From: Paraburkholderia sp. Tr-20389 | GTDB lineage: Bacteria > Pseudomonadota > Gammaproteobacteria > Burkholderiales > Burkholderiaceae | Direction: 5' to 3' | DNA length: 64,000 bases | NCBI RefSeq assembly: GCF_017104565.1 | Contig: NZ_JAAGPD010000020.1 | Location: 62,001 to 126,000 of the forward strand | In this document: positions 46,639 through 54,954 of the stretch, piece by piece | Position numbering within the stretch: the stretch's first letter is position 1 | Layout of the letters: each line of letters starts with the position of its first letter | The notes under the pieces: model-generated | What the model saw: the letters and a program-made list of their open reading frames with translations, nothing else | Databases searched by the model: none | What the model was told of the DNA's origin: nothing | Made by a program: the position numbers and the translations under genes

Positions 46639-48675
46639 ATGTCGACTGATCCGCTGCTGCAACCGTACACGCTCAAGCACGTCACTTTCCGCAATCGAAT
46701 CATGACGACGTCGCACGAGCCGGCGTACGCAGAGGACGGTATGCCGAAAGAGGCGTACCGTGCGTACCACGTCGAGCGGGCGAAGGCCGGCATCGCGCTG
46801 ACGATGACGGCCGGTTCGGCGGCCGTTTCGAAAGACAGTCCGCCCGTCTTCAACAACATTCTTGCCTACAAGGATGAGGTCGTTCCGTGGATGAAGGATC
46901 TCGTCGACGAATGCCACGAGCACGGCGCGAAGGTGATGATCCAGTTGACGCATCTCGGCAGGCGCACGCGATGGGACAAGGGAGACTGGCTCCCCGCCGT
47001 GTCGCCATCGCATGCGCGCGAGCCCGCGCATCGTGCGTTCCCGAAGAAGATCGAGGAATGGGATATCGACCGTATCATTCGCGACTTTGCCGATGCCGCC
47101 GAGCGCATGAAAGCGGCGGGCCTCGATGGCCTCGAAATTGAATCCTATGGTCATCTGATGGACCAGTTCTGGTCGCCGCTGACCAACACGCTCGACTCGC
47201 CTTACGGCGGCTCGCTCGACAACCGTCTGCGCTTCACTTTCGAAGTACTGAGGGCGATCCGCGAGCGGGTTGGAGACAACTTCCTGCTGGGACTCCGCTA
47301 TACCGCGGACGAAATCATCGCGGGCGGTATCACCAAAACAGAAGGTATCGAGATTTCCCAGCGGTTAGCCAAAAGCGGTCTGGTCGATTATCTGAACGTG
47401 ATTCGCGGACACCTCGAAACCGATGCAGGATTGACCGACATCATTCCGATCATGGGAATGAAGAGCGCTCCGCATCTGGACTTTGCAGGGGAAATCCGCG
47501 AAGCGACGGGCTTCCCGACCTTTCACGCTGCGCGTATCCAGGACGTGGCCACCGCGAGATATGCGATCGAGTCGCGCAAGATCGATATGGTGGGCATGAC
47601 GCGCGCGCACATGACGGATCCGCACATCGTCAGGAAGATCATCGAGCGCAGGGAGGACGATATCCGGCCGTGCGTGGGCGCGAACTACTGTCTCGATCGA
47701 ATCTATCAGGGAGGCGCGGCTTACTGCATTCACAACGCCGCGACGGGGCGCGAACTGACGATGCCCCACACGATTGCGCGAGCCGCGACGAAGCGCAAGA
47801 TCGTTATCGTGGGCGCGGGTCCCGCGGGGTTGGAAGCCGCACGGGTTGCGGGCGAACGAGGCCATGATGTGCTCGTGCTCGAAGCGATGAACGATCCGGG
47901 CGGCCAGATTCGCCTGACTGCACAGAGCGAGCGCCGCAAGGAGATGCTGGGCATCATCGACTGGCGTATGTCCCAGTGCGAGCGGCTCGGCGTGCGATTC
48001 GCGTTCAACACATGGGCCGATGCCGACACCGTGAAAGCGGAGAGCCCGGACGTCGTGATCGTTGCGACGGGCGGCATGCCGCACACGGAAGTGCTGACGG
48101 AAGGCAACGAACATGTCGTCTCTTCGTGGGACGTCATTTCCGGCGACGTAAAGCCCGGCAAGAACGTGTTGATCTTCGACGATGCCGGCGACCACGCCGC
48201 CCTGCAAGCTGCCGAAACGATCGCTCAGGCAGGCGGCAGCGTGGAAGTGATGACGCCCGATCGCGCATTCTCGCCCGAGGTCATGAGCATGAATCTCGTG
48301 CCCTACATGCGTACGCTGCAAAAGCTGAAGACGAAGTTCACGGTGACTTACCGGCTCGAAGCGGTGCGCAGAGAAGGGCAGGAATTTGTCGCGGTCATCG
48401 GCAGCGATTACGGCGGCGTGCGAAATGAGCAACGCTACGATCAGATTGTCGTGAATCACGGAACCATTCCGATGGACGAACTGTATTTCGAACTGAAGCC
48501 ATTGTCGAAAAATCTGGGTGCCGTGAATTACGAGAACCTGATAAACGGCAAGGTGCAGGCAGAAGAGAAGAATCCGGAAGGACTTTTCCAGCTCTTCAGA
48601 ATCGGCGACGCAGTATCGGCGCGAAACACGCATGCGGCTATCTATGACGCGCTCCGTCTCGTCAAGGATCTATGA
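46639..48675 (+). CDS. Old yellow enzyme-type N-demethylase (DgcA/StcD-like)
   Basis: This is a 678-residue flavin/iron-sulfur dehydrogenase of the trimethylamine dehydrogenase/2,4-dienoyl-CoA reductase family. An FMN barrel (about 1-370; RNRIMTTSHEPAYAEDGMP, MIQLTHLGRRTRWDKGDW, MDQFWSPLTN) is followed by CVGANYCLDRIYQGGAAYC and then an FAD/NAD domain starting KRKIVIVGAGPAGLEAARV. HLGRRTRWD and CVGANYC are as in DgcA (dimethylglycine) and stachydrine/N-methylproline demethylases, so the altered cysteine spacing is family-typical. It likely removes an N-methyl group with C1 transfer. No DgcB partner is seen. Confidence 0.85.
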   Translation: MSTDPLLQPYTLKHVTFRNRIMTTSHEPAYAEDGMPKEAYRAYHVERAKAGIALTMTAGSAAVSKDSPPVFNNILAYKDEVVPWMKDLVDECHEHGAKVMIQLTHLGRRTRWDKGDWLPAVSPSHAREPAHRAFPKKIEEWDIDRIIRDFADAAERMKAAGLDGLEIESYGHLMDQFWSPLTNTLDSPYGGSLDNRLRFTFEVLRAIRERVGDNFLLGLRYTADEIIAGGITKTEGIEISQRLAKSGLVDYLNVIRGHLETDAGLTDIIPIMGMKSAPHLDFAGEIREATGFPTFHAARIQDVATARYAIESRKIDMVGMTRAHMTDPHIVRKIIERREDDIRPCVGANYCLDRIYQGGAAYCIHNAATGRELTMPHTIARAATKRKIVIVGAGPAGLEAARVAGERGHDVLVLEAMNDPGGQIRLTAQSERRKEMLGIIDWRMSQCERLGVRFAFNTWADADTVKAESPDVVIVATGGMPHTEVLTEGNEHVVSSWDVISGDVKPGKNVLIFDDAGDHAALQAAETIAQAGGSVEVMTPDRAFSPEVMSMNLVPYMRTLQKLKTKFTVTYRLEAVRREGQEFVAVIGSDYGGVRNEQRYDQIVVNHGTIPMDELYFELKPLSKNLGAVNYENLINGKVQAEEKNPEGLFQLFRIGDAVSARNTHAAIYDALRLVKDL

Positions 48676-48882
48676 CGACAAGCTTCACCTGACTTTCATG
48701 CACGAGAACGGCGATTGACCTGACGGTCTTCGCCGCTTTCACCCTCCAGATTCGCGTCCCCAGTTATATCTGGGCCGCGATGTATCCGCTATTGGCGATT
48801 AAAAAAATGAATGCAAACGCCGCGTGAAGGAACGCGGGTTGAGCGTATTACGAGCTCGCGGGTAAACACCATTTTTGACGCG
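48676..48882. other. Intergenic region after the demethylase gene
   Basis: About 200 bp without a gene between the demethylase and the DddP-like gene promoter. A short CCGCG/CGCGG hairpin near 48820 has no T-tract. Confidence 0.3.
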
Positions 48883-48912
48883 TTGACAGTTGGTTCCACG
48901 TGGTACTAATCT
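48883..48912 (+). promoter_or_regulatory. Promoter with embedded palindrome before the DddP-like gene
   Basis: TTGACA (48883-48888) and TAATCT (48907-48912) are separated by 18 bp. A 20 bp palindrome with 8 of 10 pairs matching and the core CCACGTGG fills the spacer (48890-48909), as expected of a repressor site. The MarR-family gene downstream (51324) is one candidate binder. Confidence 0.55.
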
Positions 48913-48983
48913 GAATTCGCACTGGATGCCTTCTTTTCGCGCGTTCGCAGTTCTCCACAACCGCAGAACGTCAAGGAGCCGAA

Positions 48984-50294
48984 ATGAGCACCATCAATGG
49001 GATCACCGATCTTCATCGCCATAGAGCAGAATCAAAGCTCGCCTACAGAACCGATGACGCGGTTCTCGGCTGCCGGGCTGGAGTAATCGACGGTTCACTG
49101 GTACGCGCATTTGAAGATCTCGATCGCAAATCGATGAGAGCATTCCGACTGGCGCGCCTGCGTGAGCAACTGCGTTCTCACGACTACGCCGGCATGCTGC
49201 TATGCGATCCGCTGAACATTCGCTACGCAACCGACACCAACAATCTCGGGCTGTGGGTCATGCATTCGCCGAGTCGCTATGTATTCGTCGCGACGGATGG
49301 GCCCGTGATCCTGTTCGACTTCACCAGCAGCCGGCACAACAGCGAAGGCATCGAGACAATCGACGAAATCCGTCCCGCCACGCCGTGGATCTATTTCCTT
49401 GCGGGTCCGCGCGTCGAAGAGAAGGCGGAGTTGTGGGCAAAAGAGATCGCGGATATCGTCCGCACCTATGGTTCCGGCAATCGCCGGCTGGCTGTCGACC
49501 GTTGTGATCCCTGGGGTGCCGAACGGCTCAAGCGTAACGGAATCGAATTGTTCGATGCGCAGCCTTTGACGGAGCAGGCTCGCGTCATCAAGGGGCCGCA
49601 AGAGATCGAACAGCATCGGATATCGATGGGCGTGTGCGACCTGGGCATCGCAAGAATGCGCGAGGCTCTCACGCCGGGCATCACGGAAAATCAGCTGTGG
49701 AGCGTCTTTCACGCGACCAACATCGCACACGGCGGCGAGTACGCGGAGTCCCGGTTGCTCACTTCCGGCGAGCGAACCAACCCATGGTTTCAGGACACAT
49801 CGAATCGCATCATCGAGGCCGGCGATATGGTCGCGTTCGACACGGATATGGTCGGGCCAGGCGGATCGCTCTCGGATATCTCACGTAGCTTCGTCTGTCC
49901 GGGTAAGGCGGCAACTGGACATCAGCGAGATCTTTTCGGTTTTGCGGCGGATCAGATCGCGCACAACGTCAGTTTGCTGAAGGCAGGGCTGTCGTTCCGC
50001 GAGTTTGCCGAGCATTGCTGGCCCGTACCCGATCAATACGTGCACAACCGCTACATGATGATGCTGCACGGTGTTGGACTCGTCGACGAATATCCGAGCG
50101 TTGCGTATGCGGTGGATTTCGATGCCTGGGGATACGACGGCGTGTTCCAGGAGAACATGGTCGTCTCGGTTGAAAGCTATATCGGCGAACACGGCGGGAA
50201 AGAGGGCGTCAAGCTGGAAGAGCAGGTGTTGATCACCGCGACGGGTGCCGTCGTGCTTTCGAGCTGTCCGCTTCTGAACGATCTGAATGCTTGA
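48984..50294 (+). CDS. DddP-like M24-family metalloenzyme
   Basis: This 436-residue protein has the creatinase/M24 pita-bread fold and resembles DddP, the DMSP lyase of marine bacteria, more than aminopeptidase P. Shared features are LLCDPLNIRYATDTNNLGLW, RTNPWFQ, AFDTDMVGPGGSLSDISRSF and KLEEQVLIT. Candidate metal ligands are D286, D288, D298, H362, E397 and E412; their spacing equals the DddP ligands recalled as D295, D297, D307, H371, E406 and E421, a constant offset of nine. The extra Asp (D288) distinguishes DddP from peptidases. Whether it cleaves DMSP or another onium/peptide substrate is not known. It is preceded by an operator-bearing promoter. Confidence 0.75.
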   Translation: MSTINGITDLHRHRAESKLAYRTDDAVLGCRAGVIDGSLVRAFEDLDRKSMRAFRLARLREQLRSHDYAGMLLCDPLNIRYATDTNNLGLWVMHSPSRYVFVATDGPVILFDFTSSRHNSEGIETIDEIRPATPWIYFLAGPRVEEKAELWAKEIADIVRTYGSGNRRLAVDRCDPWGAERLKRNGIELFDAQPLTEQARVIKGPQEIEQHRISMGVCDLGIARMREALTPGITENQLWSVFHATNIAHGGEYAESRLLTSGERTNPWFQDTSNRIIEAGDMVAFDTDMVGPGGSLSDISRSFVCPGKAATGHQRDLFGFAADQIAHNVSLLKAGLSFREFAEHCWPVPDQYVHNRYMMMLHGVGLVDEYPSVAYAVDFDAWGYDGVFQENMVVSVESYIGEHGGKEGVKLEEQVLITATGAVVLSSCPLLNDLNA

Positions 50295-50322
50295 GTCTGC
50301 AAGATAAACAGGTGCCGATTCG

Positions 50323-51327
50323 ATGCACGCAAGCAAACTTCCGCTGTTGATCGACTCTGATGCCGTTCTGGGTGACATCCCGCCGGAGCAGATGGTCGAC
50401 GCGCTCGCGCGGGGACATCTTCAGCAATACGTCTCCGCGGCGCGAGTCCATTCCCGGATAGGCCGGACATCGAGGCCGGACGCGGAAGTGCTCGTATGGG
50501 TCGCATCGCGGGAAGACGGCGGATTGGGTATGAAGTTCGTGACGCTCTCGCGTGACAACAAGGATCGATCGGAAAGTACCGCGGACACGATTCATTCGGC
50601 GATCCTGCTGTGCGATGCCGACGATGCAAGTATCAAGTGCTTTATCGTGGGCAACAGCTTCACGCGATACAAAACAGCGGCGGATTCGGCACTCGCGGCG
50701 CGATTCCTCGCGCCGCGAGAACCTCGACGCTTACTGATGATCGGTGCGGGCTCGCAAGCGCCCATTCATCTGAAAGTCATGTGCGCGGAGTTTCCGTCGC
50801 TTGAGCGAATTGAAGTGTGGAACCGCAATGCGGATCGCGCGGCAAAGGTCGTCGAGCGATCTGAGTTTTCTGGGGATACGCGGGTATCCAGAGCACTGGA
50901 GCAGAGCGTACGCGAAGCGGACATCGTCATCTGCACGACAAGCTCGACGATGCCCATATTCAAGGGGGAATGGCTGAAACCCGGCACACATGTAGATCTG
51001 GTAGGTGGCTATACGCCACAGATGCGCGAGGCCGACGACGCGGCTGTGCTCAAGGCGAGCGTCTATGTCGATCACCGAGCGCTCGTGATGGAAAACTGCG
51101 GCGACATCGTGCAACCGCTGGAAACCGGTGTGATCGACGCATCGCACGTTCGCGGAGATCTGTTCGATCTTTGCGCAAAGACAGTGGAGGGACGCCGAAG
51201 CGATCACGAGATCACGCTGTTCAAGAACGGCGGCGGTGGTCATCTCGATCTGATGTTCGCCGAATGGCTGTTTGCGAACCAGCGGCCGGACGAACAACGA
51301 TTGGTCGAAGCACCAACGCGAGGATGA
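50323..51327 (+). CDS. Ornithine cyclodeaminase/mu-crystallin family protein
   Basis: This is a 334-residue NAD(P)-dependent enzyme of the OCD family, which includes ornithine cyclodeaminase, alanine dehydrogenase (archaeal) and delta-1-pyrroline-2-carboxylate reductase. GMKFVTLSRDNKDR and SAILLCDADDASIKCFIVGNSFTRYKTAADSALAARFLA precede the Rossmann motif LLMIGAGSQAPIHLKVM (about 134-150). VDLVGGYTPQMREADDAAV corresponds to the conserved GADTPGKQEL region but is divergent, so the substrate may not be ornithine. It starts 28 bp after the DddP-like gene and overlaps the MarR gene by four bases. Confidence 0.88.
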   Translation: MHASKLPLLIDSDAVLGDIPPEQMVDALARGHLQQYVSAARVHSRIGRTSRPDAEVLVWVASREDGGLGMKFVTLSRDNKDRSESTADTIHSAILLCDADDASIKCFIVGNSFTRYKTAADSALAARFLAPREPRRLLMIGAGSQAPIHLKVMCAEFPSLERIEVWNRNADRAAKVVERSEFSGDTRVSRALEQSVREADIVICTTSSTMPIFKGEWLKPGTHVDLVGGYTPQMREADDAAVLKASVYVDHRALVMENCGDIVQPLETGVIDASHVRGDLFDLCAKTVEGRRSDHEITLFKNGGGGHLDLMFAEWLFANQRPDEQRLVEAPTRG

Positions 51328-51863
51328 AACGCGATATGGAATTGAGCATGAGAAGCGCGAGCCAGGCCGACAAACGCGCGGATGCCGATGGTGACGCCGT
51401 GTCGCTCGCCGACGATGTATTCGACAAGGTCGTCATAAGGGGCCCGCTGAGCGACATGTGGCGCCTGACGTTGTGGGCGAACTGCTACTGCGAACCCATT
51501 TTCGCAGCGATGGCGCAGGAGTTCGACGTTGGGCGAGATGAGTTCAATGTACTGAGTTGCCTGGCATCTTATGGATCGATGGTTGCGAAAAACATTTGCG
51601 ATGTGACGGGCCGCCCGAAGAACAGTATCAGCCGCGCCGTGAACAGTCTGATTACACGCAAGATGATCAGGCGGAAGACCAATGCTCACGATCGCCGCGA
51701 GAGTCTGCTGATGCTCAACGATAGCGGACGGCGCCTCTACGAGAAGGTGTTGCCGGTTGCCGTCGATCGCCAGACGCTGATGCTCAGGGTGCTGAACACT
51801 CAGGAGAGAGCCATGCTGGACAGCATCCTCAACAAGATGATGAGTACGCGGCACGAGTGGTGA
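51324..51863 (+). CDS. MarR-family regulator
   Basis: This is a winged-helix regulator of 179 residues. The DNA-binding part at about 75-135 reads FDVGRDEFNVLSCLASYGSMVAKNICDVTGRPKNSISRAVNSLITRKMIRRKTNAHDRRES, the MarR pattern with a wing of Arg. The ATG overlaps the OCD stop (ATGA), so it is co-translated with the enzyme genes. It probably controls the DddP-like/OCD/ABC operon, possibly through the CCACGTGG palindrome at 48890-48909; the effector is unknown. Confidence 0.88.
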   Translation: MKRDMELSMRSASQADKRADADGDAVSLADDVFDKVVIRGPLSDMWRLTLWANCYCEPIFAAMAQEFDVGRDEFNVLSCLASYGSMVAKNICDVTGRPKNSISRAVNSLITRKMIRRKTNAHDRRESLLMLNDSGRRLYEKVLPVAVDRQTLMLRVLNTQERAMLDSILNKMMSTRHEW

Positions 51864-51941
51864 ATTCGGCCGTGTGTTAATCCGGTGTTCGGGAATATTT
51901 CGACCAGCTCAGAGTCTGGAAGTCGTTGACGGAGAGAGTTC

Positions 51942-52754
51942 ATGAACAGCATTACATCGCCCTGGCTCGAATCAGGACCGGCACCGGAATGTGCGTCGAG
52001 ATCCGATGCGCCGATTCTGTGCGTGGATGGCGTCGGTAAGATGTTCGGGGCGCATAGAGTGCTCGAAGACGTCAGTTTCCAGATGCGAACGGGCGAAGTG
52101 ATTGCCATCATCGGCCCGAGCGGATCCGGCAAAAGCACGCTGCTGCGCTGTATCAATCAACTGGAACCGCCCACGGAGGGGCGCGTCACGATCGACGATA
52201 TGACGATCGAAGCGGGTCACGCACCGTCCCGTCGCGAACTCGTGACGTTACGTCGACGTATCGGAATGGTTTTCCAGTCGTTCAATCTCTTTCCGCATCT
52301 GTCCGTGCTGCGGAACGTCAGCCTCGCGCAGGAACGCACGATGGGCCGCAGTCGCAAGGAGGCCGACGAGCGGTCGCTCGAATTGCTGGAGAGGGTCGGG
52401 CTCGCCAACAAGGCGTCGCAGTATCCCGCGCGGTGCTCAGGCGGTCAGCAGCAACGCATTGCCATCGCGCGTGCGTTGGCGCTCGAGCCGGAAATCATGC
52501 TGTTCGACGAGCCTACGTCTGCACTCGACCCGGAACTCGGGCTCGAAGTACTGACCGTGATGAAAGAACTCGCGACGTCTGGCATGACGATGATCGTCGT
52601 GACTCACGAAATGCACTTTGCAGAAAGCGTGTCCGACCGGGTCATCATCATGGCCGACGGCCGCATTCTCGAACAGGGCGACAGTGAAGAGGTGATGCGA
52701 CGTCCCAAGACCGAGCGAGCCGCCAAATTCCTCAGTGCAGTGAGGGACAGGTAA
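51942..52754 (+). CDS. Polar amino acid ABC transporter ATP-binding protein
   Basis: This is the 270-residue ATPase of a GlnQ/HisP-type importer. Walker A GPSGSGKST lies at 58-66, the Q-loop in MVFQSFNLFPHLSVLRNV, signature CSGGQQQRIAIARA and Walker B MLFDEPTSALDPE follow. GGAGAGAG precedes the start. The stop touches the first permease gene (TAA then ATG), showing tight coupling. With the two permeases and the binding protein it forms a complete importer whose ligand is probably the substrate of the enzymes upstream. Confidence 0.93.
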   Translation: MNSITSPWLESGPAPECASRSDAPILCVDGVGKMFGAHRVLEDVSFQMRTGEVIAIIGPSGSGKSTLLRCINQLEPPTEGRVTIDDMTIEAGHAPSRRELVTLRRRIGMVFQSFNLFPHLSVLRNVSLAQERTMGRSRKEADERSLELLERVGLANKASQYPARCSGGQQQRIAIARALALEPEIMLFDEPTSALDPELGLEVLTVMKELATSGMTMIVVTHEMHFAESVSDRVIIMADGRILEQGDSEEVMRRPKTERAAKFLSAVRDR

Positions 52755-53396
52755 ATGATGATCGACCTCTCCGCAATTCTGAAAGGCGTCCCCTGGACCG
52801 TTGCGTTGACCATCGCAACTTTTACGCTCGGGTCGATTCTCGGCCTGCCGCTGTGCGCAATGCGCCTTTCGAGAAATTTCATCCTTCGTGGCGTCGCAAC
52901 GGGGATCGTGGTGGTGTGCCGCTCGATCCCGCCCATCGTGTGGCTGTTCTTCGTGTTCTTCGGCATCGGCAACGACCTGCTTGCGATGAGCCCGTTCGTC
53001 GCTGCGGCTGTCGGACTTGGCATCGTGACGGCGGCCAATATGTCGGAGATCTATCGCGGCGCGCTCACGGCAATTCATCCCGGGCAATACGAGGCAGCGA
53101 AGGTGCTCAACCTGACTCGTGTCCAGCAATTCCGCGACGTCGTGTTTCCGCAGTTGGTCCGGATCGCGTTACCGACAGCTGCGACGTATCTGATCGGGCT
53201 TCTTAAGGACTCGGCGGTCGCGTCGACGATCGGTGTCACCGAACTGGCATTCCAGGCTTATCACGTTTCCCAGGCGACCTTCCGTGGGCTGAGCGTCTAT
53301 GGTTCCGCGGCCTTGCTTTACATCGCGTTGAGTATTCCCGTCGCGTGGGCTTCGCGGTGGGCCGACGTTCACCTTCGTTCGCGGGTGTCACGATGA
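52755..53396 (+). CDS. Polar amino acid ABC transporter permease 1
   Basis: This is a 213-residue inner-membrane permease of the HisMQ family with about five membrane segments. The ATPase-contacting loop is AIHPGQYEAAKVLNLTRVQQFRDVVFPQ, matching the EAA motif, and IVVVCRSIPPIVWLFFVFFGIGN resembles the conserved FRGTPLLVQLF region. It begins directly after the ATPase stop and overlaps the second permease by four bases. Confidence 0.92.
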   Translation: MMIDLSAILKGVPWTVALTIATFTLGSILGLPLCAMRLSRNFILRGVATGIVVVCRSIPPIVWLFFVFFGIGNDLLAMSPFVAAAVGLGIVTAANMSEIYRGALTAIHPGQYEAAKVLNLTRVQQFRDVVFPQLVRIALPTAATYLIGLLKDSAVASTIGVTELAFQAYHVSQATFRGLSVYGSAALLYIALSIPVAWASRWADVHLRSRVSR

Positions 53397-54055
53397 ACAA
53401 TCTGCTCGAACAATGGAAAGGCTGGTTACCCGATCTTCTGGACGGTTATCGGATTTCACTGGAGGTGACGGCAGTCACGCTGGCGGTCGGCATTCCGTTG
53501 GGGCTGGCACTCGCATTGATGGTGTCAGCACGATCGCGTCCGATCCGTACCTTCGCGCTGATCTTCGTTGAAATAGGGCGCGGTGCGCCTGCGCTGATCC
53601 TGCTGCAGTTCTGCTATTTCGGGCTGCCCGCGGCGGGCTTGACACTGTCTTCGTTTGCGTCCGCCTGCGTCGCGCTGGCATGCTGCACGGGTGCCTATAC
53701 AAGCGAGATGATTCGCGCGGGCTTCGAGGCGGTGCCGTATGGCCAGAAAGAGGCGGCGCTCGTTATCGGCCTGAACGGCGTGGACGCGTTGCGCTTCGTC
53801 ATCATTCCGCAAGGCATGCGCGTTGCCCTGCCATCGCTGCTTGGCTTCTCCATCATGATGCTTCAGGCGACCTCGCTGTGCTTCACGATTGCGCTGCCGG
53901 AACTGGTGAGCCGCGCTTCGAATATCGGCTCGTCGACATTCGAGTACATGCCCGTATTGATACTGGCCGGTTTGCTGTTTGCCGTCATTTGCGTTCCATC
54001 GACGTTCGCTGTGTCGGCGCTGGAACGCAGGTTGGGACGCCACGCGGTTCGATAG
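53393..54055 (+). CDS. Polar amino acid ABC transporter permease 2
   Basis: This is the second HisMQ-type permease, 220 residues from the ATG at 53393, which overlaps permease 1 in ATGA. The EAA loop is EAVPYGQKEAALVIGLNGVDALRFVIIPQGMRVALP and the N-terminal VTLAVGIPLGLALALM segment is typical. An upstream in-frame ATG would add 16 residues inside the previous gene and is unlikely. Both permeases form the heterodimeric channel. Confidence 0.92.
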   Translation: MNNLLEQWKGWLPDLLDGYRISLEVTAVTLAVGIPLGLALALMVSARSRPIRTFALIFVEIGRGAPALILLQFCYFGLPAAGLTLSSFASACVALACCTGAYTSEMIRAGFEAVPYGQKEAALVIGLNGVDALRFVIIPQGMRVALPSLLGFSIMMLQATSLCFTIALPELVSRASNIGSSTFEYMPVLILAGLLFAVICVPSTFAVSALERRLGRHAVR

Positions 54056-54114
54056 TGCGTCGATATTTCCACGCTCCAAAGCGCCACCCTGTGTATGTCA
54101 CGTGAGGATAGACC

Positions 54115-54954
54115 ATGAATGCTTTGTTGAAACGTCTTGCCGTGCTTGGCTGTTCCGTTTCCCTGCTCGGCTTTGGCGCCGCTGCACATGCTGCGGGAAG
54201 TTGCACGCCCGCGCACAAGTTCTCGACGATCAAACCGGGCACACTTTCCGTCGCAACATGGGACTTCCCGCCGTATTCCATTCCTGTGAGTGGGAGCGAA
54301 GTCAACGGGGTCGACGGTGCGATCCTCAGGCTGATTGCGGCCAAAGAGTGTCTGACGCTCTCTTTCGCGAACGTCGATGCAGCGGCGGTGATTCAATCGG
54401 TGGTGTCCGGGAAAGCCGACATCGCGATGGGTGACTGGTATCGCACCGCCGACCGGGCGAAGGTACTCGGATTGAGTGCGCCGATGTACCTAGATCAGAT
54501 GGGTGTCATTTCGGGTCAGGGAAGCGACACGATCAACGGTATGCAGGGAAAGCGGGTCGGTGCCGTCGCGGGATACCTGTGGACGGGCGATTTGCAGAAG
54601 GTCTTCGGAACCAGTCTGACCATCTATCCGAATCCGGTTGCAATGGCACAAGATCTGTCAGCGGGGCGCATCGACGTCGGCACGGATAGCTATGCCGTCG
54701 CCGTCTACGATCAAAAGAAGGGCGGTTACAAGGCAATGAAAATCGATGTCGTCAAACCTGACAAGCGAGTGCCTGCGACGATTCAGCCTGGGCAGACGGC
54801 CTTCCCGTACACCAAGTCGAATCAGGCGCTTGGAGATGCGCTTTCGGCCGATATCGAGGCACTGCATCAGTCCGGCGATATTGCGCGCATCCTTAAAGAA
54901 CACGGGCTGGATCCGAACGCCGAAAAGGTCGGCACACCGCGACTGGTGCAGTGA
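54115..54954 (+). CDS. Periplasmic amino acid-binding protein (SBP family 3)
   Basis: This is the 279-residue periplasmic receptor of the importer. The signal peptide MNALLKRLAVLGCSVSLLGFGAAAHA is followed by TLSVATWDFPPYSIPVSGSEVNGVDGAILRLIAAKE, the SBP family 3 opening in which PPY and the following region contact the ligand amino group. SGKADIAMGDWYRTADRAKVLGLSAPMYLDQMGVI is also typical, although it carries a Trp where many members have Ser/Thr. Its stop overlaps the EamA start (GTGA), so importer and exporter are co-transcribed. Confidence 0.92.
   Translation: MNALLKRLAVLGCSVSLLGFGAAAHAAGSCTPAHKFSTIKPGTLSVATWDFPPYSIPVSGSEVNGVDGAILRLIAAKECLTLSFANVDAAAVIQSVVSGKADIAMGDWYRTADRAKVLGLSAPMYLDQMGVISGQGSDTINGMQGKRVGAVAGYLWTGDLQKVFGTSLTIYPNPVAMAQDLSAGRIDVGTDSYAVAVYDQKKGGYKAMKIDVVKPDKRVPATIQPGQTAFPYTKSNQALGDALSADIEALHQSGDIARILKEHGLDPNAEKVGTPRLVQ

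Noticed and set aside
47680-47730. Missing cysteine in the iron-sulfur motif of the demethylase
   Set aside because: CVGANYC without the middle Cys also occurs in DgcA-type demethylases as I recall them, so it is not a defect particular to this gene.
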